The notes beneath the pieces were generated by a model that was given only the letters and a program-made list of their open reading frames with translations, had not been told where the DNA came from and searched no databases. This document shows positions 15,621 through 25,183 of a DNA stretch of 32,249 bases, piece after piece. The first letter of the stretch is position 1. Every line of letters begins with the position of its first letter. Origin of the DNA: FCB group bacterium (GTDB lineage: Bacteria; Fidelibacterota; Marinisomatia; Marinisomatales; JAADGP01); assembly GCA_013152315.1 (NCBI GenBank), contig JAADGP010000145.1, forward strand, positions 1-32,249, read 5' to 3'. The translations under genes and the position numbers were made by a program.

Positions 15621-16176
15621 GTGCATGATGAAAGTAAAAAGCAATTTGTCTTTGTTGTTTGTTATTTGCTGGTTGGGTTGATATTGGCCGGCTGCCGTTC
15701 GGTGAATACGCAACTAAACGATGAAACACGCGAAGGACGGCCGGACCAGGAAAGCTGGGGAGTGGAGATTACCCTTACTGATGAAGGTATTAAGCGCGCC
15801 GTTGTGGTAGCCGATCATTTGGAAAAATACAATGAACGCCAATTCATCATGCTGGAAAATAATGTAGTGGTTGATTTTTATGATAACACCGAACGCCACA
15901 CTTCGCGTTTAACCGCTGAACGGGCTGAGATTGAAGAACAATCCAATTATATGCGCGCCATGGGGCAGGTGGGTATCCGACAGCGGGGTGACGCTTTTTA
16001 CCGATACCCTGGCCTGGGATAATGAGCTGGAACTGATTTACACCGATGATTCCGTCATGGTCACCACCGAATTGCAGGACACCTTGTACGGAGTTGGATT
16101 TGAATCGGATGTTCGTCTGGAATACTGGAAAATAATGCAACCCTCAGGAGTAACGGATCGTGGCGAGGAAGAATAG
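15621..16176 (+). pseudogene. lptC: lptC-like LPS-export lipoprotein gene interrupted by a one-base frameshift
   Basis: The GTG at 15621, with GAGGAA upstream, opens a frame giving a lipoprotein signal ending LILAGC (C25), then VEITLTDEGIKRAVVVADHLEKY and FYDNTERHTSRLTAERAEIEEQSNYMRAMGQV, as in LptC. That frame then runs into an unrelated tail and stops at 16022. The next forward frame continues the family sequence (VSDSGVTLFTDTLAWDNE, YTDDSVMVTT, DTLYGVGFESD, and WKIMQPSGVT) to a stop at 16174-16176. Dropping one G from the GGG at 15971-15973 joins the halves into a 184-residue protein. LptC bridges LptB2FG to the periplasmic LPS bridge. LptC is usually needed in LPS producers, so an assembly or sequencing error is at least as likely as true loss. 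The position just upstream of lptB is standard. Confidence 0.85.
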
Positions 16177-16903
16177 TCACCAAAAATTAACGGCGGTTAA
16201 TTTACACAAGCAGTATGGACGGCGCTGGGTGGTGCGGAACGTTGACCTGGAGGTGAAAAAGGGAGAAATAGTGGGGTTGCTGGGTCCGAACGGAGCAGGG
16301 AAAACCACGACCTTTTACATGATCACCGGGATGATAAAACCCACGCGCGGGAAAATATTTATTGATGAAGATGACATCACACACGACCCGATGTACCTCC
16401 GCTCCCGCAAGGGAATTGGATATTTGGCGCAGGAGCCGTCGATTTTCAGCAAACTGACCGTTGAAGACAATCTCAGGCTGGTGTTGGAAATGACGGGAAT
16501 GTCAAAACAGGAACAAAAGGAAAAGTTGGAGCAATTGCTGGAAGACCTTTCCATCCGGCATCTGAGGAAAAACAAAGGATTCACCCTTTCCGGGGGAGAG
16601 CGCAGGCGCGTCGAGATTTGCCGATCCCTGGCAATGGATCCGGATTTCATTCTGTTGGACGAACCTTTCGCCGGGGTCGATCCCATCGCCGTGGAGGATA
16701 TTCAATCCATCGTTTATTCGTTGAAAGATCGAAATATCGGCGTGCTGATTACCGATCACAATGTGCGGGAGACGCTATCCATTACGGATCGATCCTACTT
16801 GTTGTATGACGGACAGATCCTGAAGGCGGGGACCTCCGAGTTTTTGGCTAATGACGAAGAAGCCCGTCGACTGTATTTGGGAGAAAAATTTAAATTAGAC
16901 TGA
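16160..16903 (+). CDS. lptB: LPS export ABC transporter ATP-binding protein
   Basis: 247 residues. It powers extraction of LPS from the inner membrane as the ATPase of LptB2FG. It shows Walker A GPNGAGKT (42-49), Q-loop Q91 in YLAQEPSIF, signature LSGGERRRVEICRSL (143-157), Walker B FILLDEPFAGVDP and H200 in LITDHNVRETL. The LDEPFAGVDPIAVEDIQ and ITDHNVRETL wording is diagnostic of LptB rather than of amino-acid transporters. GTG 16160 has a strong CAGGAG nine bases upstream and overlaps the restored lptC end by 17 nt. It overlaps rpoN by one base (TGATG). Confidence 0.96.
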   Translation: MARKNSHQKLTAVNLHKQYGRRWVVRNVDLEVKKGEIVGLLGPNGAGKTTTFYMITGMIKPTRGKIFIDEDDITHDPMYLRSRKGIGYLAQEPSIFSKLTVEDNLRLVLEMTGMSKQEQKEKLEQLLEDLSIRHLRKNKGFTLSGGERRRVEICRSLAMDPDFILLDEPFAGVDPIAVEDIQSIVYSLKDRNIGVLITDHNVRETLSITDRSYLLYDGQILKAGTSEFLANDEEARRLYLGEKFKLD

Positions 16904-18252
16904 TGCCCAGGCTGGAACAAAAACTTACCCAGAAACAGGTTCTGACACCGCAGCAGATCCTGCAGGCATCGTTGCTGCAGTTGAATACCATCAACCTGGA
17001 GCAAAAAATTCTGGATGAGCTGGAATCCAATCCGGTACTGGAACCGGCTGAACCAACCCCGGAAGAAACGCCTAAGGAAGAAGAAAAACCGGAAGATACA
17101 TTGGATATACCGGATGACGACGATGAATATGAACCGGCAAATATTTACGACAATTCACAGCCGGAATGGAATCTTCCCATACCGGATCAGCAGGATTTCG
17201 TCGAGGGCTTGGTCAAGCAACTGGATTTGACCGATTTAACCGGAGAAGATCGGCTGATTGCGGAAGAGATATTATGGAATCTGGATGATCGTGGTTATCT
17301 TGTTACGGAATTGGTGTTGATTGCCGATCGATTTGGGAAGACCGAGGAAGAAATCCTGCCTATATTGCGCGTAGTCCAGCATCTGGATCCTCCGGGAATC
17401 GCGGCCCGGAATCTTCAGGAATGTCTGCAAATTCAATTGGACGACCAACCGGATTCCCTGGCGTACAGAATCGTCAGCCATCATTTTGATGACTTTGTGA
17501 ACAAACGGTTTGAAGTCATTCAGAAGAGGGTGGGATGCACTAAGGAGGAACTTGCCGAAGCGATCGACGTTATATCGCATCTGAACCCGCGTCCCGGAGA
17601 GGGACGAATCTTCACTCGCGATGAATTGGTTGTTCCCGATTTGATTGTTCGTGAACAGGATGGGGAATGGCTGATCCAAACCAATGACGGGGGATTGCCG
17701 GAATTACGGATTAGTCACGATTATCTGGAAATGATGGAGGCGAAAGCCAAATTACCGGTTGAAGCCCAACGATACCTGAAAAGAAAACTGGATTCGGGTC
17801 ATTGGTTTATCCAGGCCATTCGACAGCGACGGGAGACAATGAAAGCGGTAATGAAGGCCATCATCGATCGGCAACCGGAATTTTTCGCCGGAAACATTCA
17901 TAAACTGCGTCCCATGAAACTGCAGGATATCGCCGACGACATCGGTATGGATATTTCCACCGTAAGCAGATCAACGCGCGGGAAATATGTCGATACCGTG
18001 TTCGGGGTTTTCGAACTTAAATCATTCTTTACCGAAGGAATGGCCCGTGAGGATGGCAGCATGGTAAGCACGCATCAAATAAAACGAGCGTTAAAAGAGA
18101 TCATTGACAGGGAGGACAAACATCATCCTTTAAATGATGAGAAATTAGTGGAAGAATTAAAAGCACGAGGATATTCCGTTGCGCGACGGACCGTAGCCAA
18201 ATACCGGGAACAAATGAATATTCCGGTGGCGCGTTTACGGCGTCAATTGTAG
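16903..18252 (+). CDS. rpoN: RNA polymerase sigma-54 factor
   Basis: 449 residues. Region I is the Gln/Leu-rich activator-interacting segment (LEQKLTQKQVLTPQQILQASLLQLNTINL). Region II is a strongly acidic linker (about 47-90, many E/D). Region III holds the core-binding domain, the HTH (MKLQDIADDIGMDISTVSRSTRGKYV) and the C-terminal RpoN box ARRTVAKYRE (427-436). It directs transcription from -24/-12 promoters with AAA+ activators, none of which are encoded here. The lptB-rpoN pairing is conserved in many Gram-negatives. I saw no TGGCAC-N5-TTGCA site in the intergenic regions of the window, so the genes it controls lie elsewhere or are not recognisable. Confidence 0.97.
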   Translation: MPRLEQKLTQKQVLTPQQILQASLLQLNTINLEQKILDELESNPVLEPAEPTPEETPKEEEKPEDTLDIPDDDDEYEPANIYDNSQPEWNLPIPDQQDFVEGLVKQLDLTDLTGEDRLIAEEILWNLDDRGYLVTELVLIADRFGKTEEEILPILRVVQHLDPPGIAARNLQECLQIQLDDQPDSLAYRIVSHHFDDFVNKRFEVIQKRVGCTKEELAEAIDVISHLNPRPGEGRIFTRDELVVPDLIVREQDGEWLIQTNDGGLPELRISHDYLEMMEAKAKLPVEAQRYLKRKLDSGHWFIQAIRQRRETMKAVMKAIIDRQPEFFAGNIHKLRPMKLQDIADDIGMDISTVSRSTRGKYVDTVFGVFELKSFFTEGMAREDGSMVSTHQIKRALKEIIDREDKHHPLNDEKLVEELKARGYSVARRTVAKYREQMNIPVARLRRQL

Positions 18253-18272
18253 CGGAACAGGAAGGAGAAACA

Positions 18273-19250
18273 ATGTCATATCGAAGAATCATTATCGGGG
18301 ACACGGAAATTAAAATCCCGGATAAATTATTAACGTTAGGAGTATTTCCGATTATCGGATTGGCAATATTGCTTTGGTTATTGACGGGAATCTATATCGT
18401 TGGTCCCGATGAAGTCGGAGTAGTGCGAACCTTCGGCAAGTATACACGCACGGTCCAGTCCGGCCTGCGTTACCATTTGCCTTACCCCATTGAGAAGGCG
18501 GATACTCCCAAGGTAATGGAAGTGAAGCGCGTTGAGGTCGGGTTCCGGACTCTGGGAAAAAATCAGTACCGAAAGATTGATCGGGAAAGCTTAATGCTGA
18601 CCGGCGACGAAAATATTGTGGATGCCGAGATGATCGTCCAGTATAAGATTAAAAACCCATCGGACTATCTCTTCAAATTTGTTCAGCCGGAGCTAACTGT
18701 TCGTGAGGCGGCGGAAGCTTCATTGCGAACGGTAGTAGGCCGAAATAAGATTGATGAGGCTCTCACGGCCGGTAAATTTATGATCCAGGAGGAAACCAAG
18801 ACGTTGTTACAAGAAATCTTGGACAAGTATCAGACCGGTATTCAAATCGTGGCTGTCCAGTTGCAGGCCGTTGCTCCGCCCAAGCCGGTGGTCGCGGCTT
18901 TTAAAGACGTTGCTTCGGCTAAGGAAGATAAAAACCGCATGATAAACCAGGCGGAGGGATATCGGAACGATATCATCCCCAAGGCCCGGGGACAAGCGCA
19001 AGCGTTGATCCGGGAAGCCGAAGGTTATCGGGAAGCCCGGATTAAACGCGCCGAAGGAGACGTAGCTAAATTCAAAGCGATTTTGAGAGAATATCGCAAG
19101 GCTAAAAATATCACCAAGAAGCGGTTGTACCTGGAAGCCATGGAAGAGATTCTCCCGAACATCCAGAAATATATAATCCCGGATGGGAAGAATGGCAATC
19201 TATTGAATTTATTGAATCTTGGATCAACCAAGGGAGGGAGTAAAAAATGA
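18273..19250 (+). CDS. hflK: HflK-like SPFH/band-7 membrane protein
   Basis: 325 residues, shorter than Escherichia coli HflK (419) because it lacks the long Gly/Gln-rich N-terminus. One membrane segment (about 19-43, ending GIYIVGPDEVGVVRTFGKY) is followed by an SPFH domain: GLRYHLPYPIEKADTPKVMEVKRVEVGFR, TGDENIVDAEMIVQYKI, REAAEASLRTVVGRN and the coiled segment with AQALIREAEGYREARIKRAEGD. With HflC it forms the large periplasmic cage that restrains the FtsH protease. A strong GGAAGGAG site precedes ATG 18273, 20 nt after rpoN. It overlaps hflC by 4 nt (ATGA). Confidence 0.93.
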   Translation: MSYRRIIIGDTEIKIPDKLLTLGVFPIIGLAILLWLLTGIYIVGPDEVGVVRTFGKYTRTVQSGLRYHLPYPIEKADTPKVMEVKRVEVGFRTLGKNQYRKIDRESLMLTGDENIVDAEMIVQYKIKNPSDYLFKFVQPELTVREAAEASLRTVVGRNKIDEALTAGKFMIQEETKTLLQEILDKYQTGIQIVAVQLQAVAPPKPVVAAFKDVASAKEDKNRMINQAEGYRNDIIPKARGQAQALIREAEGYREARIKRAEGDVAKFKAILREYRKAKNITKKRLYLEAMEEILPNIQKYIIPDGKNGNLLNLLNLGSTKGGSKK

Positions 19251-20095
19251 AAAAGGTGATTATAGGTGTTATCATCCTGGCTGTCTTGGTTGTGTGGACA
19301 ACCGTTTTTACCGTGGATATGACCGAGCAGGTAGTGATTTTGCAGTTTGGAAAACCGGTGCGTACGATCAAGGAACCGGGCTTGAATTTTAAGTTGCCGG
19401 TACCGTTTCAAAATGCGATTGTGTTTGATAAACGATTGCTTGAGTACGACGTTCCGCCGGAAGAAATTCTAAGTCAGGATAAAAAGACTCTGATTGTGGA
19501 TAATTACGTTCGCTGGCGGATCGTTGATCCCTTGTTGTTCCTGCAAACCGTTCAGGCAATACCCACGGCTGTAACCCGGCTGGACGATATTGTGTATTCC
19601 GAATTACGGCGTGAATTGGGTACTCACAACATGGTGGAGATCATTACCGAGAACCGGGAATTGATCATGGAAAAGGTAACGGAAGCCAGTAGCAAGGCCA
19701 CGCAATCGTATGGTCTTGAAGTGGTGGATGTTCGTATCCGCCGTGTGGATTTACCACCTGAAAATGAGAAATCCATTTATGCCCGGATGGATGCGGAACG
19801 GAAACGAAAAGCTAACAGATTCCGCTCCGAAGGTTCGGAAGAAGCCCAGAAAATCCGCGCGAAAACCGATAAGGAAAAAACCATCATTCTGGCTGAATCT
19901 TATAAACAATCGGAAGAAATCCGTGGTGAAGGCGATGCCCGAGCGACAGAGATTTATGCCGGTACCTATTCCGCCGATCCGGAGTTTTATGAATTTGTAC
20001 GGACTTTGGACGCCTACCGGAAGATCGTTGATGATCAAACAACCCTGGTGTTGCCGGCCGATTCAAAATTGTTTGAGATTCTGCAGGGGAAATAA
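19247..20095 (+). CDS. hflC: HflC-like SPFH/band-7 membrane protein
   Basis: 282 residues. An N-terminal anchor (about 4-22, VIIGVIILAVLVVWTTVFTV) is followed by the band-7 domain: VDMTEQVVILQFGKPVRTIKEPGLNFKLPVPFQ, DKKTLIVDNYVRWRI, and VVDVRIRRVDLP. The coiled region carries YARMDAERKRKANRFRSEGSEEAQKIRAKTDKEKTIILAESYKQSEEIRGEGDARA, and the C-terminal part YSADPEFYEFVRTLDAYRKI is typical of HflC. It is the partner of HflK, modulating FtsH-dependent turnover of membrane proteins. ATG 19247 overlaps the hflK stop by four bases. Confidence 0.94.
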   Translation: MKKVIIGVIILAVLVVWTTVFTVDMTEQVVILQFGKPVRTIKEPGLNFKLPVPFQNAIVFDKRLLEYDVPPEEILSQDKKTLIVDNYVRWRIVDPLLFLQTVQAIPTAVTRLDDIVYSELRRELGTHNMVEIITENRELIMEKVTEASSKATQSYGLEVVDVRIRRVDLPPENEKSIYARMDAERKRKANRFRSEGSEEAQKIRAKTDKEKTIILAESYKQSEEIRGEGDARATEIYAGTYSADPEFYEFVRTLDAYRKIVDDQTTLVLPADSKLFEILQGK

Positions 20096-20152
20096 GTGCT
20101 ACCTGCTGGCAAGGTGTCAATCGAATAAATTTTTCACTGATGTCTTGTCAAT

Positions 20153-20165
20153 CGGGGAAACCCCG
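20153..20165. other. Short GC hairpin after hflC
   Basis: CGGGG-AAA-CCCCG is a perfect 5-bp stem with a triloop, extendable by one T-A pair. On the plus strand it is followed by AAAAT, not a T-run, so it is not a clear terminator for hflC. Confidence 0.35.
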
Positions 20166-20187
20166 AAAATGAGGTTCTTGTTATGAG

Positions 20188-20220
20188 CAGTCTTAGTCGA
20201 TTAGATACCGATTAAGACTG
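20188..20220 (+). promoter_or_regulatory. Strong 12-bp hairpin between hflC and hslV
   Basis: CAGTCTTAGTCG (20188-20199) pairs with CGATTAAGACTG (20209-20220) over 12 positions with one G-U wobble, around a 9-nt loop. The sequence after it (TTGCATACAGG) is not T-rich, so Rho-independent termination is unlikely. It may be an RNA processing or mRNA-protecting structure, or, as DNA, an operator for the hslVU promoter. Confidence 0.5.
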
Positions 20221-20286
20221 TTGCATACAGGAAGGGTAGTGAAGGTTTATTATTAAAAACGTTTGTAATTATATAGGATATTGTGA

Positions 20287-20832
20287 ATGGAAAAACAATT
20301 TCATGCCACGACGATTCTTGGCGTGCGACGTAAAAGGGACGTCGCCATCGGTGGGGATGGTCAGGTGACCTTTGGAGATATGGCGCTGAAACAGAAGGCG
20401 GTAAAAGTTCGTCGTTTTGAGACGGAGCGTGGTCAGATCCTTGGTGGTTTTGCCGGCGCGGCGGCCGATGCGTTAACCCTGTTCGAAAAATTCGAACAGA
20501 AGCTGGATGAATACGGTGGCGATTTGCGGCGCTCGGTTGTGGAACTGGCCAAGGAGTGGCGTACCGATAAATACCTGCGGCATCTGGACGCCTTATTGGC
20601 GTTGATGGATCGTAAAAACAGTTTTATTGTATCCGGGGACGGAAATGTAATTGAACCCGACGGGTCCGTCATCGCCATCGGTTCCGGTGGCGGTTTCGCT
20701 CAGTCCGCGGCCACGGCCTTTTTGGCGAGTACCAAATTATCCGCGAAAGAGGTGGTGAAACGATCGTTGAAAATCGCCGCCGACCTTTGTATTTATACCA
20801 ACGATTCAATCACGGTTTTGGAGTTGGAATGA
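20287..20832 (+). CDS. hslV: ATP-dependent protease proteolytic subunit HslV (ClpQ)
   Basis: 181 residues. It is a Thr-peptidase with proteasome-beta fold; the short propeptide (MEKQFHA) should be removed to expose T8 in TTILGVRR as nucleophile. Also seen: [60 protein letters not shown] (the sodium-binding type loop) and the C-terminal CIYTNDSI. Twelve subunits form the core degraded-substrate chamber for HslU. AGGAT precedes ATG 20287. The stop overlaps the hslU start (ATGA), the standard coupling for this pair. Confidence 0.97.
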   Translation: MEKQFHATTILGVRRKRDVAIGGDGQVTFGDMALKQKAVKVRRFETERGQILGGFAGAAADALTLFEKFEQKLDEYGGDLRRSVVELAKEWRTDKYLRHLDALLALMDRKNSFIVSGDGNVIEPDGSVIAIGSGGGFAQSAATAFLASTKLSAKEVVKRSLKIAADLCIYTNDSITVLELE

Positions 20833-22172
20833 AGGCCCTGACCCCACGAGAGATTGTAAAGGAACTGGATAAATACATTGTTGGCCAGGAAAAGGCCAAG
20901 CGCGCGGTGGCTATCGCTTTGCGAAATCGTTGGCGCCGGCAACAAGTTCCGGCCAACATGCGGGACGAAATCGTGCCGAACAATATTATTTTAATCGGAT
21001 CCACCGGTGTCGGGAAAACCGAAATTGCCCGTCGTCTGGCAAACCTGGCCCACGCGCCTTTCATTAAAGTTGAGGCCAGCAAGTTTACCGAAGTCGGTTA
21101 CGTAGGGCGGGACGTGGAATCGATTATTCGTGATTTGACCGATATCGCGGTGAATATGGTGCATGTGGAAAAAGAAAAGGAAGTGGTTTCCCGGGCCGAG
21201 GAACTGGCCCAGGAGCGATTGCTGGATCTGCTGTTCCCGGGCGAAGGATTAAAAGACCGGAAACGCACGCCGGAAGCGAAGGAACGGTATGAACGTAACC
21301 GGCTGCGGTTATTGAAAAAACTGGAACGGGGCGATTTCGAAGATCGCGAACTGGAGGTTGAAGTGCCGGAAGATTCATTTCCGATGATGCAGGTGTTTGG
21401 CCCCATGGGTATGGAGGATGTGGGGATTAATTTAAAGGAAATGATATCCAGCGTACTTCCCGGTTCGAAAAAACGTCGCCGCATGAAAGTTTCCGAAGCG
21501 CGTTCGTTTTTGGTCGAATCCGAAATACAGAAATTAATCGACCATGAGGAAGTGAACCGGATCGCGAAAGAACGGGTTGAGAATCACGGTATCGTCTTTT
21601 TGGATGAAATCGATAAAATCACCGATAGTAACGGTGGCGGTGCCGGCCCCGACGTAAGCCGGGAAGGTGTCCAGCGGGATTTGCTGCCGATTATTGAAGG
21701 AAGTACGGTCCCGACGAAATACGGTCTGGTGCGGACCGACCATATTCTGTTTATCGCCGCCGGGGCTTTTCACGTGGCCACGCCCTCGGATATGATTCCC
21801 GAACTGCAGGGGCGCTTCCCAATCCGGGTCGAAATGAATAAATTGAGCACCGAGGATTTCATTAAAATCCTGACCCACCCCAAGAATGCCCTGATTAAAC
21901 AGTATAAGGCCTTATTGGCGGCGGAAGGGGTGGAACTGGAATTCAATAAACCGGCTATCAGGGCGATTGCCGCGATTGCCACTGAAGTGAACAACAAAAC
22001 CGAGAATATCGGCGCCCGACGTCTCCATACGATTATGACGAAGCTCCTCGATGATTACCTCTTTGACCATTTTTCCGGGAAAAAGAAGAAGATCATGATT
22101 ACTAAAAAAATTGTGGAAGAGAAATTATCCGGCATTGCCAGAGACCAAGACTTAAGCCGTTACATTCTGTAA
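20829..22172 (+). CDS. hslU: ATP-dependent protease ATPase subunit HslU (ClpY)
   Basis: 447 residues. It is an AAA+ unfoldase hexamer that feeds HslV. The N-terminus [34 protein letters not shown] is diagnostic. Walker A is GSTGVGKT (57-64), the pore loop is GYVG (90-93), the family-specific I-domain is about 110-243, Walker B is IVFLDE (255-260) and the sensor region is GRFPIRVEM. The C-terminal tail SRYIL inserts into HslV in the active complex. ATG 20829 is preferred over 20787 because it overlaps the hslV stop and gives the standard N-terminus. Confidence 0.97.
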   Translation: MKALTPREIVKELDKYIVGQEKAKRAVAIALRNRWRRQQVPANMRDEIVPNNIILIGSTGVGKTEIARRLANLAHAPFIKVEASKFTEVGYVGRDVESIIRDLTDIAVNMVHVEKEKEVVSRAEELAQERLLDLLFPGEGLKDRKRTPEAKERYERNRLRLLKKLERGDFEDRELEVEVPEDSFPMMQVFGPMGMEDVGINLKEMISSVLPGSKKRRRMKVSEARSFLVESEIQKLIDHEEVNRIAKERVENHGIVFLDEIDKITDSNGGGAGPDVSREGVQRDLLPIIEGSTVPTKYGLVRTDHILFIAAGAFHVATPSDMIPELQGRFPIRVEMNKLSTEDFIKILTHPKNALIKQYKALLAAEGVELEFNKPAIRAIAAIATEVNNKTENIGARRLHTIMTKLLDDYLFDHFSGKKKKIMITKKIVEEKLSGIARDQDLSRYIL

Positions 22173-22211
22173 AATTCGGGTACGGAAACATAGGATAACC
22201 AAAAGCTTTAA

Positions 22212-23138
<927 letters not shown>

Positions 23139-23173
23139 GGATATACAATTAGGGTCCGGGGCTTCCCCCGAGT

Positions 23174-23272
23174 CACGCAACACGTTTCCCCGACAATCGC
23201 TTCGCTTCGTCGGGGTCTCCGCTCCGCTACGACACGTTTCACGCTTCACGTTTCAACGCATACGTCACGTTT
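23174..23272 (+). repeat. Composite heptad/hairpin intergenic repeat, locus 4
   Basis: Lies between convergent genes. CACGCAA (23174-23180) and CACGTTT (23181-23187) run in register into a perfect stem: CCCCGAC 23188-23194 and GTCGGGG 23209-23215, with a 14-nt loop. The remainder, TCTCCGCTCCGCTACGA, completes a 45-nt module ending at 23232. CACGTTT, CACGCTT and CACGTTT follow at 23233-23253, with another CACGTTT at 23266-23272 that reaches into the stop codon of the minus-strand gene. It may also serve as a bidirectional 3'-end structure. Confidence 0.88.
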
Positions 23273-24059
23273 ATTTGGTTTCCTCCCAATGTACCGTATA
23301 GGTCCGGTAGGACACTTTCGCTCCCTCAGGTAGAGGAACCGTAATTTTAAATTTCACCGTTTGCTCAGGGATAATTGCCGTATCGGTGATTACCCCGGAT
23401 TCATATTTAATTTCCTTGCCGGTAACGAAAACCGAATCAAGCGCCACCAGCTCCGTGGTATTGGTCCATAACTGGGCAATGACGCGAACAAAGTCGGCGC
23501 GTTTTTTCCCTACATTTTTCACGGCGCCGCTGATTTCTTCGCGGTCCGGATAAGCGTTAACAAAAGGTTCTCCCAGCAATTCAACTTTCGCCGCCGGTGG
23601 CGATTCCTTCTCAATCCGGACGACATAATTCCGGTCAATCGCCAGACGTCCGATGCTTGTCCTGACAATAATTTGATCGGCCGATTCACTGATAATTTCA
23701 CCCAATACAACGGACCCGTTTTGAAGCGTGATCCGGTTTTGTATTTCGGGCATTCTGATCAGATCCAGAAGCTTCTCGTTTATTTGTGGCATAACGCGCT
23801 GTTTCTGGTAAATCTTAATTATTTGTTTCAGCGAATCGATTTGCATTTGAAGCTGGTCGATATTGGATTTGTATTCGAAAAAGGGTTTCCCGAATTGAAG
23901 TGTTTCCGGTGGGGTGGAAGTGGTGCGAAGAGGAGGAAGTGAATCCCCGGGAACAACGGTTGAATCGTTCCCGGCCGGGATTGACAGGGTGGTGTCTTCC
24001 GCTTGCCCCCAAATGAAGCTTATCATCAACAACGCGGAGATCAGAAAACAGCGGATCAT
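23271..24059 (-). CDS. Secreted protein with coiled coil and C-terminal FxLYD-like domain, function unknown
   Basis: 262 residues. The N-terminus (MIRCFLISALLMISFIWGQA) is a signal peptide. A low-complexity Ser/Thr/Pro linker follows, then a short coiled coil (about 66-88, IDQLQMQIDSLKQIIKIYQKQ). Next is a small beta segment (about 107-145) of the form ITLQNGSVVLGEIISESADQIIVRTSIGRLAIDRNYVVRI, resembling an Sm-like or 'NGsxvxGxi' strand repeat. The C-terminal region EISGAVKNVGKKRADFVRVIAQLWTNTTELVALDSVFVTG is FxLYD-like. It is probably periplasmic or envelope-associated. It overlaps the HEAT-lipoprotein gene by 4 nt and so is the last gene of the minus-strand operon. No enzymatic motif is visible. 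Confidence 0.75.
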   Translation of the reverse strand: MIRCFLISALLMISFIWGQAEDTTLSIPAGNDSTVVPGDSLPPLRTTSTPPETLQFGKPFFEYKSNIDQLQMQIDSLKQIIKIYQKQRVMPQINEKLLDLIRMPEIQNRITLQNGSVVLGEIISESADQIIVRTSIGRLAIDRNYVVRIEKESPPAAKVELLGEPFVNAYPDREEISGAVKNVGKKRADFVRVIAQLWTNTTELVALDSVFVTGKEIKYESGVITDTAIIPEQTVKFKITVPLPEGAKVSYRTYTVHWEETK

Positions 24060-25183
24060 GGCCGGATTGCGTTTTTATGGGCCCGGAAGGCCAGGCGCCG
24101 GCGTTCTTCGGAATACCGGTCCGTTACTCCCAGGTCCTCGATCAACGAATAAATGGGACGGTACAAACGATAGTTCTTCGCGTCCCCCAGCAAGGGCAAC
24201 AGTTTGTCTATTACCGAGGGATCATTAAATTGCCCCAATTTACGGATGGCTTTTTTCCGGAGTGAAAGAGGATAATCGTTATTCAGGGCGATTTCGGAAA
24301 GGGTTAGTTTGACTTCGGGATCATCAAAATCTCCCAACGCATCCATGAGAGTATTTAATAAACTGTAATATTGTTTTTTGCCGGTATTGTAGGTGTCGAG
24401 CAGCGTCAGGATCAGCTTTTCTTCCTTTACCCCGGCAAGAGTGTTGAGGGCGAAGTCGCGGACTTCAAGATTGGTTGTCGGATCTCCCAGCAATTCCGTA
24501 AAAGCGCCGATGATTTCAGTGGACTTCTTTTTGCCGAGGATCTCAACCGCGCGGTTGCGAACACCGATACTGACGTTGGGATCTTTGGCAATATTCAATA
24601 GAACCGGGATCACTTCTTCATTGCCCAGGGCGCCCAAGGTTTCGGTGAGTAATTTTTCGGTGCGTGAGAGGTTCGCCCTGGCTACCTCGTATAAATCCAG
24701 CAAGGCCAGCAGTTGGTCTTTGGTACGGACCTTATTTAGGTATTTTACCAGGGTCATATAAAGTTGATTGGATTTATTTTCCACGTTGTGCATGGCCTGG
24801 ACCATTGCTTCCGGCGCTTTTGGATTTTCGCGGAATTCAGCCAATAGTTCGATGGAGGCTTCCATGAAAGTAATATCCATCGCGTCGGCGTTTGCCACGA
24901 CTTTGGCAATGGCATTCAGAGCGGTGGGATGTTGGGTCTCAGCCAAGGCTTTGCCCGCCGCGATACGGACATCGAACGGCTGGTTCGCATCGTTGTATAT
25001 ACTGATTAATTCTTCCAGGGCCTGAATGCGCCCGTCCTGATAAGCCATGCGGAGTTTCTCAATATCGCTGTACATAAGCTCACCATAGCCTTTTTTCTTT
25101 CCAAACAGGGTCAGTTGTTTGACCTTGGAACAGGCCGAAAAAAGCAGCAGTCCCGCTAAAAAAATGGTTAATAGTTTATTCAT
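24056..25183 (-). CDS. HEAT-repeat lipoprotein, function unknown
   Basis: 375 residues starting MNKLLTIFLAGLLLFSAC, a lipoprotein signal with C18 (Phe at -3 is not ideal). From about residue 40 onward the protein is an alpha-solenoid of HEAT/PBS-like repeats: recurring helices such as DVRIAAGKALAETQHPTALNAIAKVV, VRNRAVEILGKKKSTEIIGAFTELLGD, VRDFALNTLAG and LRKKAIRKLGQFNDPSVIDKLLPLLGD. Such scaffolds bind proteins; the partner is unknown. The inner start (25183) is chosen because it makes a lipoprotein signal and overlaps the lpxH-type stop by 8 nt (ATGAATAA). It is translationally linked to its neighbours on both sides. Confidence 0.82.
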   Translation of the reverse strand: MNKLLTIFLAGLLLFSACSKVKQLTLFGKKKGYGELMYSDIEKLRMAYQDGRIQALEELISIYNDANQPFDVRIAAGKALAETQHPTALNAIAKVVANADAMDITFMEASIELLAEFRENPKAPEAMVQAMHNVENKSNQLYMTLVKYLNKVRTKDQLLALLDLYEVARANLSRTEKLLTETLGALGNEEVIPVLLNIAKDPNVSIGVRNRAVEILGKKKSTEIIGAFTELLGDPTTNLEVRDFALNTLAGVKEEKLILTLLDTYNTGKKQYYSLLNTLMDALGDFDDPEVKLTLSEIALNNDYPLSLRKKAIRKLGQFNDPSVIDKLLPLLGDAKNYRLYRPIYSLIEDLGVTDRYSEERRRLAFRAHKNAIRP

